13,841 nt of DNA from CAYOXD01 sp964407825 (GCA_964407825.1 CAYOXD010000083.1:1-13841); one strand, 5' to 3'. Counted from the first letter of the stretch, positions 6,813-13,841 are shown. Numbers and translations: made by a program. Notes: generated by a model not told the origin, from the letters alone.

Positions 6813-7831
6813 TAGGTCACGATCCGGTAAACGGTCAGGGGACTGTCCAGCCCCTTCACCCTTACCGGCGGCAGGGCGTGGGCCTTGAGGCCCCCCGCGG
6901 CCTCCGGACCTTCCCCATAATCGCGCACGCACCGCCAGGTCCTGTCGCTGATGAGGATCTCACCGCCCCTTGCCAGAGCCTGCAGCCGCGAGGCGATGTT
7001 TACGGGCATCCCCACGCAGGTATATTCCCTTTTTCTCAAAGACCCCATCACGCCGGTCAACACCTCTCCCGTGGCAATACCGATACCGATCTCCAGACGA
7101 AAGCCCTTGTTCCTGCGCAACCGATGGTCGATTTCCACCGCCTTTTTCTGCATCTGGCGGGCCGCCTGCACCGCCCGGACCGCGTCGTCTAAATGGACGA
7201 CAGGCGCACCGAACACCACCATGATCCCGTCTCCCAGATGCTTGTCCACCGTCCCCTCGTAATCAAAGGCGATCTCGCCCATGGGCGAAAAAAAGTCTCC
7301 GTTGAGGAAGGCGGCGATTTCCTGGGGAGTAACCCCCACGGACAGCCGTGTGAAATTGCGGATGTCCGCAAAGAGCACCGAGGCCGTATGAAATACCGGC
7401 TGCAAGGCATCGGGCGTCCGCTGCATTCTTAGGTAGACCGATTCGGGAACGAACTGGCGCAGCCGCCGCCGCAGGCAAATATCGTGGATCTTGGCCCTGA
7501 ATTCCACGTTGTCGAAGGGCTTGGTCAGGAAGCCGTCAACCCCCTCGTTGGTGGCTTCGATGGCCACCTCCATGGTGGCATATCCGGTCAGGAGGATGCG
7601 TGTGATCTCCGGATTGATGCGGCGAATCCGGTTGAGGGTTTCAAGGCCGTCGATTCCCGGCATCTTGTAGTCGGTGATGACCGTAGCGATCTCCTGGGGA
7701 CATCGCTCTACGAGGGTGATTCCGTCCATTCCGTTTTCCGCCACATGAAGCCTGTAGGAGCTGCGCTTAAGCGCCCTTGAAACCGATCGGCGGATGCCCG
7801 CTTCATCATCAATAAACAGCAGACCATTCAT
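6812..7831 (-). CDS. Response regulator with class III adenylate cyclase output
   Basis: A 339-residue cytoplasmic protein. The receiver domain (1-120) is complete: acidic pocket Asp8/Asp9, phosphoacceptor Asp54 in TDYKMPG, Thr82 and Lys104 in LTKPF. A short basic linker leads to a class III nucleotide cyclase domain (about 145-335). Metal ligands are Asp156 (FADIRNF) and Asp201 (HLGDG); purine-selecting residues are Lys197 and Thr271 (EYTCVG), the pair expected for ATP rather than GTP; transition-state residues are Asn278 and Arg282 (VNIASR). The inferred role is phosphorylation-controlled cAMP synthesis, with a partner histidine kinase encoded elsewhere. ATG 7831 is chosen over the upstream start because AGGGAGG lies six bases away and the receiver then begins at its normal first strand. 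It lies 119 bases downstream of dusB on the same strand. Confidence 0.9.
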   Translation of the reverse strand: MNGLLFIDDEAGIRRSVSRALKRSSYRLHVAENGMDGITLVERCPQEIATVITDYKMPGIDGLETLNRIRRINPEITRILLTGYATMEVAIEATNEGVDGFLTKPFDNVEFRAKIHDICLRRRLRQFVPESVYLRMQRTPDALQPVFHTASVLFADIRNFTRLSVGVTPQEIAAFLNGDFFSPMGEIAFDYEGTVDKHLGDGIMVVFGAPVVHLDDAVRAVQAARQMQKKAVEIDHRLRRNKGFRLEIGIGIATGEVLTGVMGSLRKREYTCVGMPVNIASRLQALARGGEILISDRTWRCVRDYGEGPEAAGGLKAHALPPVRVKGLDSPLTVYRIVT

Positions 7832-7950
7832 GGGAAGCCTCCCTGGTGGGCGCCGCAACCGGAGCGTTGAGGCCCCCGTCCCTGGATCCGGTTCACTTTT
7901 ATGATGTTACAGCTTCACTTAGAGCCCCTCTGTGACCGAAACAACGATGG

Positions 7951-8919
7951 TCAGGTCGTTGCCAACGCTTCGCGGTAGGCGCGTATCAGCCGCAATCCTT
8001 CGGCCTCACTGGACAGGTGCTTGATCGATTCCCGGAAGTGGCTGCTGTTTCGCAGTCCCTTGACCAGCCAGCCGAGACGGCTCCGCATGATCCGGCAGCC
8101 GTGGGGTTCCCCGAAGTAGCGGACCGATGTGGAAAGGTAGCGTTCCATAATGGAGAACCGGGTCCCAAGATCCAGCACCGGCGGCCGCCGGTGGTGCTGG
8201 AGCGCGGCACACTGGGCGAAGATCAAGGGGTTGGCCAGGGCGGCTCTTCCGATCATGATCCCGTCACAACCGGTCTCCCGCAGCATATCCAACCCGTCCC
8301 GGGCGCCCAGGATATCCCCATTGCCGATGACGGGGATCCCCACATGGGCCTTCACCTCCCCGATAATCCGCCGATCCGCCGATCCGCCGAAGGCCTGGGT
8401 GGCGGTCCGGGGGTGGACGGCAATGGCGTCCACGCCGCAGTCCTCGGCGATGCGCGCGATTTGAAGGGCCTGCCTACCCGACGGCTCCCAGCCGGTCCGG
8501 ATCTTGATCGTGAGGGGAATCGAAATGGCCTGTCGTACGGCTGACAGAATTTTCTCGGTGGTTTCGGGAGCCTTCATGAGGGCCGCGCCGGCGCCGGTCT
8601 TGATGATCTTTTTCACCGAGCACCCGAGATTGATATCGAGGATGTCCGCGCCCGCGGCCTCGACCATCCGGGCCGCCTCGGCCATGACAGATGGGCTGGA
8701 CCCGAATATCTGCATGGAAACGGGTTTTTCATCCGCCGTTGTTGTGAGGAGGCTGGCGGTCTTGCGGGATTGATGGATCAGACCGTTGGCGCTCACCATC
8801 TCCGAGCAGACCAGGCCGCATCCGGCATGTTTGATCATCAGGCGGAAGGGCAGGTTCGTAACACCGGCCAGGGGAGCCAAAATGGTATTGTCATCGAGGA
8901 GCACCGATCCGATGTTCAT
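7951..8919 (-). CDS. dusB: tRNA-dihydrouridine synthase, DusB-like
   Basis: The 322-residue flavoenzyme reduces uridines to dihydrouridine in the tRNA D-loop using NADPH and FMN. The N-terminal TIM barrel has APLAGVTNLPFR (FMN phosphate/start motif), catalytic Cys100 in INLGC, Lys139 in IKIRTGW and HPRTATQAFGG (about 169-179), then IPVIGNGDI and GCDGIMIGRAAL for FMN binding. The C-terminal helical domain (about 245-320) is the tRNA-binding part. The residue after the catalytic cysteine is Ser, where most Dus enzymes have Pro. ATG 8919 begins at the family start; the upstream GGAGG is rather far, but AGGG lies about nine bases away. It starts 29 bases after the stop of the upstream hypothetical gene and is probably co-transcribed with it. 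The subfamily (DusB rather than DusA/C) rests on overall motif style. Confidence 0.92.
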   Translation of the reverse strand: MNIGSVLLDDNTILAPLAGVTNLPFRLMIKHAGCGLVCSEMVSANGLIHQSRKTASLLTTTADEKPVSMQIFGSSPSVMAEAARMVEAAGADILDINLGCSVKKIIKTGAGAALMKAPETTEKILSAVRQAISIPLTIKIRTGWEPSGRQALQIARIAEDCGVDAIAVHPRTATQAFGGSADRRIIGEVKAHVGIPVIGNGDILGARDGLDMLRETGCDGIMIGRAALANPLIFAQCAALQHHRRPPVLDLGTRFSIMERYLSTSVRYFGEPHGCRIMRSRLGWLVKGLRNSSHFRESIKHLSSEAEGLRLIRAYREALATT

Positions 8920-8948
8920 CCGAAACGCCCTGCCTCCACCGCTGCCGG

Positions 8949-9305
8949 TCAGGAGGACTTCTTTTTCAGATCCGAGAAACTGATGACTTCGGCTTCCCCC
9001 GCAGGACGCGTCTCCTCCCCGCCGGTTTCCGTCTCTTCCGGTGCCTCTTCATCCTCGACGCGGGCGGTTTCCGGGCAGACCACCCGCTCCAGGCGCATCT
9101 CCTTTCCGTCCATGGTAAAGGGGGCGCCGTCGATGTAGACATCCCTCAAAATCCAGGTCACCACGTACAGCGGCACCTGCAACATCAACAGTTTGACATG
9201 GTACCAGTTCGGCTTGACATCAGCGGTGATGCTCTCGATCCGGGCAAAGGACAGGGGAACCCCCTCCAGGTGGATCAGTACGATATCGTTTTCGGTTGTT
9301 GCCAT
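8949..9305 (-). CDS. Hypothetical protein upstream of dusB (118 aa)
   Basis: Residues 1-75 (MATTENDIVLIHLEGVPLSF onward) form a compact, probably beta-rich domain with WYHVKLLML and WILRDVYIDG; residues 80-118 are acidic and low-complexity (Glu, Thr, Gly), ending SFSDLKKKSS. There is no signal peptide or membrane segment. I recall similar uncharacterised proteins from Desulfobacterota, but no function is known to me. ATG 9305 is taken as the start since the conserved-looking part begins there; the in-frame TTG at 9353 has no ribosome binding site. GAGG lies about 11 bases upstream. It is divergent from ilvD and 29 bases from dusB, suggesting an operon. Confidence 0.75.
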   Translation of the reverse strand: MATTENDIVLIHLEGVPLSFARIESITADVKPNWYHVKLLMLQVPLYVVTWILRDVYIDGAPFTMDGKEMRLERVVCPETARVEDEEAPEETETGGEETRPAGEAEVISFSDLKKKSS

Positions 9306-9397
9306 ATGGGGTAGTGCCTCGCTTTCTTTTATTGGACCAGTATCTTGCCACAACCGGCACCCCTTTGTAAAGTGTTCCGAAACACCCCTTTTTTAAT

Positions 9398-9426
9398 TTG
9401 ACTCAACGCCGGCTTTTCCCGATAAT
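9398..9426 (+). promoter_or_regulatory. Sigma-70 promoter of ilvD
   Basis: -35 TTGACT (9398-9403) and -10 GATAAT (9421-9426) each differ from consensus at one position and are separated by the optimal 17 bases. Transcription would start near 9433, giving a leader of about 38 bases that carries a GGGGAG ribosome binding site before ATG 9471. The leader is too short for a peptide attenuator. Confidence 0.8.
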
Positions 9427-9470
9427 GACGCCGGACAACCGCTAATGAAGATCTCACAGGGGAGAACACC

Positions 9471-11231
9471 ATGGACAGAAAAGAACGCATGGACGGACCG
9501 GTCATCAACGAGGGCATTTCGGCCCTTCGCCAAAGGGGCAGCCGTATCATAACAGAGGGGAAAACCAAGCACCCGCCGGCCTCCCTCATGAAAGCCGCCG
9601 GGGTGATCGGAAACCTCAAGGCCCTTTCCAGGCCATTTGTGACCGTGATCAACTCCCATACCACCCACATACCGGGGCATGCCCACCTCCACATTCTGGG
9701 CGACATCGTACGCCAGGAACTCGAACGGCTGGGCTGCAACGTCTGGTACGCCAATATCGGCGCCGCCATCTGCGATGGGATCGCCATGGGGCATTTCGGC
9801 ATGAAGTACTCCCTGCCCTCCAGGGAGCTCATTACCGATCAGATCGAATCGGTGATCACGGCGCATCCCTGTGATGCCTGGATCGGTATCGGCAACTGCG
9901 ACAAGATCGGCCCCGGGATGCTGAACGCCATGGCTCGCCTCAACATTCCGGCCGTTTACGTTTCCGGCGGTCCCATGCTGGCCAGCGCCGGCGGCGGGGA
10001 CTTCATCACCGTCTACGAGGGGCTTGGGAAACATGCCGCCGGCAAGATCACCGAATCGGCCCTGGACGAGCTGGCGGAAACCAGCTGCCCGGGGTGCGGG
10101 TCCTGCGCGGGCATGTTCACGGCCAATTCCATGAACTGCCTGGCCGAGGCCATCGGTATGGCCCTTCCCGGAAACGGCACCCTCACCGCCGAGCTCTGGG
10201 CAGATGCGGAAAAGCGCCGCACCCGGTTAAACCCCGGCCGCATCGATCTCATGAAGGCCGCCGCCGGCGCCCTGGTCCATTGCCTTGAAAGGGACATCCG
10301 GCCCCTGGACATCATCACCGAGGCTGCCATCGACAATGCCTTCATGGCGGACATGGCCATGGGCGGCAGCACCAACACGGTTCTCCACACCCTGGCCCTG
10401 GCGTCCGCCGCCGGCATTTCCTATGATCTGGCACGCATCAACCGGCTGTCGGCCACAACGCCCTGCATCTGCAAGGTGTCGCCCTCCCGGCCCGAGGTGC
10501 ACCTGGAGGATGTTCACGCGGCCGGCGGAATTTCCGCCATTTTGAAGGAAATCTCGTCCCATGGCGCGGGGCCTCTCACCCTTTCCGCCAAAACGGTATA
10601 CGGCACCCTGGCGGATGCCGTCGAAAAGGCGCCCGAACCGGACGGCGACGTCATTCGATCCGCTGAAAAGGCCTTTACCCGGGACGGGGGACTGGCGGTC
10701 CTCTTCGGCAACATCGCCCCCCGGGGGGCCGTGGTCAAGGTGGCGGGGGTGGATCGGGATATGATGCAGTTCGAGGGTCCGGCCGTTGTCTATGAGTCCC
10801 AGGAGGAGGCCCTCTCCGGCATCCTGGAGGGAAAGGTCAGGGACGGAGATGTGGTGGTGATCCGGTTCGAGGGCCCCAGGGGCGGCCCCGGCATGCAGGA
10901 GATGCTGGCGCCCACGGCGGCCATTACGGGCGCCGGCCTCAAGACCGCCCTCATCACGGACGGCCGTTTTTCCGGCGGCACCCGGGGGCTCTGCGTGGGT
11001 CACATCTCACCGGAGGCCGCCGCCGGCGGCCCCATTGCGGCGATTCAACCCGGGGATCGGATCCGGATCGACGCGGAGAAAAGAACCCTGGCGCTTCTGG
11101 TGCCCGAATCGGAACTGAACCGCCGCATGGCCCATCTGCCGCCCTTTACCCCCAAGGTCAAGGCCGGATGGCTCGCCCGCTATCTGGCCCACGTCACCTC
11201 CGCCGACCGGGGTGCCGTGTTTGACATTTAG
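9471..11231 (+). CDS. ilvD: Dihydroxy-acid dehydratase
   Basis: The 586-residue Fe-S enzyme dehydrates 2,3-dihydroxy-3-methylbutanoate and the isoleucine-pathway equivalent to 2-keto acids for valine, leucine, isoleucine and pantothenate synthesis. Visible signatures are CDGIAMGH (101-108), GNCDKIGPGM with Cys143 and Lys145, CPGCGSCAGMFTANSMNC with Cys212, MGGSTN near 300 and LITDGRFSGGTRG near 494-506. The first position of the cluster region reads NSHTTHIPGH, with Gly rather than Cys, as in the IlvD group lacking the third 2Fe-2S cysteine; the His/Thr residues there differ from the common NSYNEIVPGH. ATG 9471 has GGGGAG eight bases upstream. It has its own near-consensus promoter and a strong terminator, so it is probably monocistronic. 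Related sugar-acid dehydratases (Edd family) are less likely given the length and motifs. Confidence 0.95.
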   Translation: MDRKERMDGPVINEGISALRQRGSRIITEGKTKHPPASLMKAAGVIGNLKALSRPFVTVINSHTTHIPGHAHLHILGDIVRQELERLGCNVWYANIGAAICDGIAMGHFGMKYSLPSRELITDQIESVITAHPCDAWIGIGNCDKIGPGMLNAMARLNIPAVYVSGGPMLASAGGGDFITVYEGLGKHAAGKITESALDELAETSCPGCGSCAGMFTANSMNCLAEAIGMALPGNGTLTAELWADAEKRRTRLNPGRIDLMKAAAGALVHCLERDIRPLDIITEAAIDNAFMADMAMGGSTNTVLHTLALASAAGISYDLARINRLSATTPCICKVSPSRPEVHLEDVHAAGGISAILKEISSHGAGPLTLSAKTVYGTLADAVEKAPEPDGDVIRSAEKAFTRDGGLAVLFGNIAPRGAVVKVAGVDRDMMQFEGPAVVYESQEEALSGILEGKVRDGDVVVIRFEGPRGGPGMQEMLAPTAAITGAGLKTALITDGRFSGGTRGLCVGHISPEAAAGGPIAAIQPGDRIRIDAEKRTLALLVPESELNRRMAHLPPFTPKVKAGWLARYLAHVTSADRGAVFDI

Positions 11232-11259
11232 TAGCTCCCCGTTGTTGCAACTGTGGAAC

Positions 11260-11295
11260 AAAAAAAGGGGCCTCCCGTGGGAGGCCCCTTTTTTT
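11260..11295. terminator. Strong bidirectional terminator between ilvD and serC
   Basis: A ten-base GC arm GGGGCCTCCC (11267-11276) pairs with GGGAGGCCCC (11279-11288), flanked by seven A residues (11260-11266) and seven T residues (11289-11295). It therefore works as an intrinsic terminator for both convergent genes. Confidence 0.95.
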
Positions 11296-11338
11296 CTATG
11301 CCGGATGAATTCCCGACTACTCCCCGATTACGCCAAGA

Positions 11339-12427
11339 TCACCCGTTTTTCTTTTCGAAGGTCTTCATGAAGTCCACCAGGTCCGCCACGGCCTTCAACG
11401 GCATGGGATTGTAGATGGAGGCCCGGCACCCGCCCACGGACCGGTGTCCCTTGAGGCCGCCGAACCCGTTTTCAAGGGCTTCTTGGATGAACTGCTTCTC
11501 CAGGTCCTCGCTGGGAAGACGGAAGGTGACGTTCATGAAAGAACGGCTGTCCGCATCGGCCGTTCCCCGATAAAAATCACCGGAGTCCATGAATCCGTAC
11601 AGCAGATCCGCCTTCTGACGGTTGATCTCCGCCATTTTCTCGATACCGCCGATTTCCTCCTCCAGCCATTTGCTCACCAGTTGAACCGTGTAAATGGCAA
11701 AGCAGGGAGGCGTGTTGTAGAGGGAATTCTTGGCGGCAAAGGTGGTGTATTTCACCATGCTCGGCAGATTTTCAGGCACCCGCTCAAGCATGTCCTTTCG
11801 AATCACCACCACGCAGACCCCGGCCGCACCCATGTTCTTCTGGGCGCCGGCATAGAAGAGACCGAAGGGGGCCGGATCGAAGGGCCGGCTCAGGATGTCC
11901 GAGGACATATCGGCGACGAGGGGAACGCCGCCCGTATCGGGCATCTGTGCCCACTGGGTTCCCTTGATGGTGTTGTTGGTGGTGATGTGGACATAGGCGG
12001 CGTCGCTGTTGAAAACGACATTCTTGGGAATGTAGCAGAAATCCCGGTCCTTGGAGGAGGCGACCACATCGGCGCTTTTCCCCTGGAGTTCCACCTCCTT
12101 GATGGCCTTGGTGGACCAGGTGCCGGTGTTGACATAGTCCGCGGACCGGCCCTCGGGCAGAAGGTTCATGGGAATCATGAAAAACTGGGAGCTGGCGCCC
12201 CCCTGGAGGAAGAGCACCTCGAAGTTGTCATCCAGTTTCAGAAGCCGTTTGATCCGGACGACGGCATCGTTGATGACATCATCGAACCACTTGGAGCGGT
12301 GACTGACCTCCACCAGGGACATTCCCGAACCCTTGAAGTTTAAGAACGATGCCTGAATCTCTTCCAGAACCGGCAGGGGCAGGGCCGCAGGTCCCGCGTT
12401 GAAGTTGTATATGCGATGTTCCGTCAT
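11339..12427 (-). CDS. serC: Phosphoserine aminotransferase
   Basis: The 362-residue PLP enzyme converts 3-phosphohydroxypyruvate and glutamate to phosphoserine in serine synthesis (and acts in pyridoxal phosphate synthesis in some bacteria). It starts RIYNFNAGPAALPLPVLEE, typical of SerC; SHRSKWF and LQGGASSQF bind the phosphate; Asp173 in VADMSSD contacts the pyridine nitrogen; Lys197 in YAGAQKNMGAAG is the Schiff-base lysine; GHRSVGGCRASIYN is the C-terminal signature. Length matches the family (about 360). ATG 12427 is preferred over ATG 12433 because GGAGG lies seven bases from the former and only one from the latter; the farther-upstream ATG 12493 would lie inside the leader hairpin. 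The leader is long and structured (see 12478-12632). Confidence 0.97.
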   Translation of the reverse strand: MTEHRIYNFNAGPAALPLPVLEEIQASFLNFKGSGMSLVEVSHRSKWFDDVINDAVVRIKRLLKLDDNFEVLFLQGGASSQFFMIPMNLLPEGRSADYVNTGTWSTKAIKEVELQGKSADVVASSKDRDFCYIPKNVVFNSDAAYVHITTNNTIKGTQWAQMPDTGGVPLVADMSSDILSRPFDPAPFGLFYAGAQKNMGAAGVCVVVIRKDMLERVPENLPSMVKYTTFAAKNSLYNTPPCFAIYTVQLVSKWLEEEIGGIEKMAEINRQKADLLYGFMDSGDFYRGTADADSRSFMNVTFRLPSEDLEKQFIQEALENGFGGLKGHRSVGGCRASIYNPMPLKAVADLVDFMKTFEKKNG

Positions 12428-12477
12428 TGCCATTCCTCCGTTTGATAAAAACTTAACCAATAATATTTGATATTTCC

Positions 12478-12541
12478 GGATCGAAATCGCCATCGAAATC
12501 CTTCCGGTATTCGACCCCGATTTCGATAGCGATTTCGATCC
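12478..12541 (-). repeat. 23-bp inverted repeat of GATTTCGAT units in the serC leader
   Basis: 12478-12500 is the inverted copy of 12519-12541 with one mismatch, which on the minus strand (serC sense) becomes a GU pair, so the leader RNA can form an unbroken 23-bp stem with an 18-base loop. Each arm itself has two near copies of ATCGAAATC. Similar GATTTCGAT runs are, to my recollection, common between genes in this bacterial group, so it may be a dispersed repeat rather than a dedicated regulator. Confidence 0.8.
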
Positions 12542-12548
12542 CGATATG

Positions 12549-12568
12549 AAAAAGACAGGGGCCCCCTG
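12549..12568 (-). terminator. Small terminator-like hairpin upstream of serC
   Basis: On the minus strand, CAGGGG and CCCCTG (12568-12556) fold into a short GC hairpin followed by TCTTTTTC. It lies between the candidate serC promoter and the serC start. It may end residual transcription from rpsI or act as a leader attenuator. The stem is short (effectively five pairs). Confidence 0.45.
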
Positions 12569-12602
12569 ACTGGGGAGCAGACGCCGTTCCTCATGGTGGC
12601 CA

Positions 12603-12632
12603 TTTTTAGTAATGATCCCGCCCGCAAGTCAA
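12603..12632 (-). promoter_or_regulatory. Candidate serC promoter
   Basis: The minus strand reads TTGACT (12632-12627), an 18-base spacer and TAAAAA (12608-12603). Transcription would begin near 12596, giving a leader of about 170 bases containing the terminator-like hairpin and the 23-bp inverted repeat. The -10 matches consensus at four of six positions. Confidence 0.45.
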
Positions 12633-12654
12633 GCGCTATTTGGGAGGAAACATC

Positions 12655-12729
12655 ATGAAAGCTATCTGGAATTTTTACGAAAAAGCGTTTCGACGAGAGT
12701 CCGTTACGCTATCTTTCAATCTGCATTGA
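12655..12729 (+). CDS. Possible 24-residue small ORF
   Basis: ATG 12655 is preceded by a near-ideal GGAGGAA, five bases away, and opens a 24-codon frame (MKAIWNFYEKAFRRESVTLS, then four residues) ending at TGA 12727-12729. The peptide is basic and aromatic, with no evident signal. It is divergent from serC. No plus-strand promoter is evident, so it could equally be the intact front of a decayed gene; the same frame continues with further stops. Expression is unproven. Confidence 0.3.
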   Translation: MKAIWNFYEKAFRRESVTLSFNLH

Positions 12730-12910
12730 GGATTTCGATGAAAAGATGAATTTGGGTCATATCCCTTTTCCGGCCCGGACCCGCCGTCGCCCACCCCCGA
12801 TACCGGCCTGCCCCACCGCTGCTTTTGCCAATGGCGTAGCGGGTCACTCGGAAATTTCAAATACCTTTGATTAGACGTTAGGGTCATGTTGTTATTATTT
12901 TGCCGTCTAA
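12730..12910. other. Intergenic stretch without a supportable gene
   Basis: Between the small ORF and the rpsI terminator, a 70-codon frame exists on the minus strand (12675-12887), but its protein is low in recognisable features and no ribosome binding site supports it. The sequence is GC-rich around 12770-12830 and AT-rich at both ends. It could be a gene remnant or a dispersed non-coding repeat. Confidence 0.4.
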
Positions 12911-12948
12911 TAAAAAAAGGGAACAGGGGCAGCGCCCTATTCCCTTTT
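12911..12948 (-). terminator. Rho-independent terminator of the rplM-rpsI operon
   Basis: On the minus strand, 12944-12935 pairs with 12919-12928 (ten positions, one mismatch) around a six-base loop, followed by seven T residues (12918-12912). It lies about 25 bases past the rpsI stop, as expected for the operon end. Confidence 0.9.
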
Positions 12949-12972
12949 GGCTCTTGCAGGGGGGATTGGAAT

Positions 12973-13365
12973 TTAACGTTTGGAGAATTGGAACCGGGCG
13001 CGGGCCCCCTTCTGACCGTATTTTTTCCGCTCTCTGGCCCTGGGGTCGCGTCTGACGAAGCCGGCCTTCTTGAGCACCGGCCGCAGGTCCGGGTCCGCCA
13101 GCATCAGAGCGCGGGTGACGCCGTGGCGGATGGCCCCCGCCTGGCCGGTGATGCCGCCACCCGTGACGCTGACACGGATGTCGTACCGTTCCCGCAGGTT
13201 GGTGAGCATCAACGGTTGGGTCATGATGGTCTTGGCGGTTTCAAAGGTGAAATAATCATCCATGGACCGACCGTTGATCACGATCTGGCCGGTTCCGGGG
13301 GTGATCCAGGTCTTTGCGATGGCGCTTTTCCGTCTTCCGGTTGCGTAATAGGTTTCTTGCGTCAT
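12973..13365 (-). CDS. rpsI: 30S ribosomal protein S9
   Basis: The 130-residue protein is full length for bacterial S9. It begins with YYATGRRKSAIAKTWI, contains VSVTGGGITGQAGAIRHG (about 65-82) and ends with KYGQKGARARFQFSKR, whose C-terminal SKR tail reaches the P-site tRNA in the ribosome. GGGA lies eight bases before ATG 13365. It begins 24 bases after the rplM stop, so the two form the standard L13-S9 operon, and it is followed by a strong terminator. Confidence 0.98.
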   Translation of the reverse strand: MTQETYYATGRRKSAIAKTWITPGTGQIVINGRSMDDYFTFETAKTIMTQPLMLTNLRERYDIRVSVTGGGITGQAGAIRHGVTRALMLADPDLRPVLKKAGFVRRDPRARERKKYGQKGARARFQFSKR

Positions 13366-13389
13366 ATCGAATCCCAGTCTGATGCGTTA

Positions 13390-13824
13390 TTAGAGGGTGA
13401 TGGCTTCGGGCTGTTGGGCGCCATGGGGGTGGCTTTCGCCGGCATACACATGAAGCTTCTTGATGAGCTTCCGGCCGAGCCGGTTCTTGGGCAGCATCCC
13501 CTTGACGGCGAACCGGATCACATCCTCCGGCCGCTTTTCCAGTAGTTTCTTGGCGGTAATGCTCTTGATTCCCCCCATGTACCCACTGTGGCGGTAATAG
13601 TTTTTCTGATCGAGTTTCCGGCCCGTGAGAACGATTTTTTCCGCGTTGATCACGATGATACTATCGCCGGTATCCGCGTGGGGGGTGTAGAGGGGATTGT
13701 GTTTGCCCCTCAAGCGGTAGGCCACGGCGGATGCCAGGCGACCGAGAATGGCCTCGCTCGCGTCCACCACCAGCCATTTCCCCTGATTGTCCGAATCCTT
13801 CGCGCTGTAAGTATATTTTTTCAC
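13390..13824 (-). CDS. rplM: 50S ribosomal protein L13
   Basis: The 144-residue protein matches L13 in length and motifs: WLVVDASEAILGRLAS (about 17-32), then YRLRGKHNPLYTPHADTGD, then the conserved Y(R)HSGYMGG (about 76-86) and the VKGMLPKNRLGR segment (about 107-118). L13 is an early assembly protein binding 23S rRNA. The start is GTG 13824, preceded by GAGGAG about nine bases upstream. The operon promoter would lie beyond the right edge of the window. rpsI follows 24 bases downstream. Confidence 0.98.
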   Translation of the reverse strand: MKKYTYSAKDSDNQGKWLVVDASEAILGRLASAVAYRLRGKHNPLYTPHADTGDSIIVINAEKIVLTGRKLDQKNYYRHSGYMGGIKSITAKKLLEKRPEDVIRFAVKGMLPKNRLGRKLIKKLHVYAGESHPHGAQQPEAITL

Positions 13825-13841
13825 TGCACTGGCTCCTCTTC

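Noticed and set aside
7857..7893. Inverted pair AACCGGA/TCCGGTT between dusB and the cyclase gene
   Set aside because: Seven-base arms 23 bases apart and no T-tract; too common by chance in GC-rich DNA to call a terminator.
9372..9394. GTGTT/AACAC hairpin followed by a T-run upstream of ilvD
   Set aside because: The stem is only five pairs and AT-rich, with four C residues between it and the T-run; it lies just upstream of the -35 element.
10227..11003. 258-codon open frame on the minus strand
   Set aside because: It is a shadow of ilvD, with no ribosome binding site or recognisable protein.
11444..12343. 299-codon open frame on the plus strand
   Set aside because: It is antisense to serC, which is unmistakable on the minus strand, and its protein shows no known motif.
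12886..13545. 219-codon open frame on the plus strand
   Set aside because: It runs antisense through rpsI and into rplM, both certain genes.
1..13841. CRISPR array, tRNA or rRNA genes, insertion sequences or prophage genes
   Set aside because: No regularly spaced direct repeats, cloverleaf, rRNA signature, transposase or phage protein could be recognised on either strand.

Overview
The window is 13.8 kb of GC-rich bacterial chromosome carrying mostly housekeeping genes. Gene content, the protein style (a DUF1573 protein, a response regulator fused to a class III cyclase, short Desulfobacterota-like hypothetical proteins) and GATTTCGAT-type intergenic repeats suggest a Desulfobacterota (former deltaproteobacterial) genome. 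This placement is inference and was not tested by a search. A run of exactly 100 N at 2077-2176 shows that the sequence is a scaffold from a draft or metagenome assembly.

Layout. Bases 1-343 hold no gene I can support. At 344-1081 is an exported DUF1573 protein whose reading frame is interrupted only by one TGA (575-577). That TGA sits exactly where the family has the first cysteine of its CGCT motif, so the gene reads best as a selenoprotein with a U-G-C motif. It ends at a strong terminator. Next come a HAD phosphatase (+) and a convergent small eight-cysteine zinc-binding protein (-), then the assembly gap, then polA (+), which encodes a full three-domain DNA polymerase I. A 62-residue hypothetical protein (-) overlaps the polA stop. 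A repeat-rich divergent intergenic region (5148-5392) leads to queF and a translationally coupled lipoprotein with a FlgT-like tail (+).

The minus strand from 9305 to 6812 carries three co-directional genes: a hypothetical protein, dusB, and a response regulator with a class III cyclase output predicted to make cAMP. ilvD (+) follows a near-consensus sigma-70 promoter and faces serC (-) across a strong bidirectional terminator. The long serC leader contains a 23-bp hairpin and a small terminator-like hairpin. The window ends with rplM-rpsI (-), the usual L13-S9 ribosomal operon, and its terminator.

Functional themes. Two genes act in tRNA modification (queF in queuosine synthesis, dusB in dihydrouridine), two in amino-acid synthesis (ilvD for branched-chain amino acids, serC for serine), two encode ribosomal proteins and one is for DNA repair and replication. 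The observation most worth following is the in-frame TGA in the DUF1573 gene. TGA is an ordinary stop for several neighbouring genes here, so read-through would have to be context dependent. The nearby hairpins fit a bacterial SECIS only loosely.
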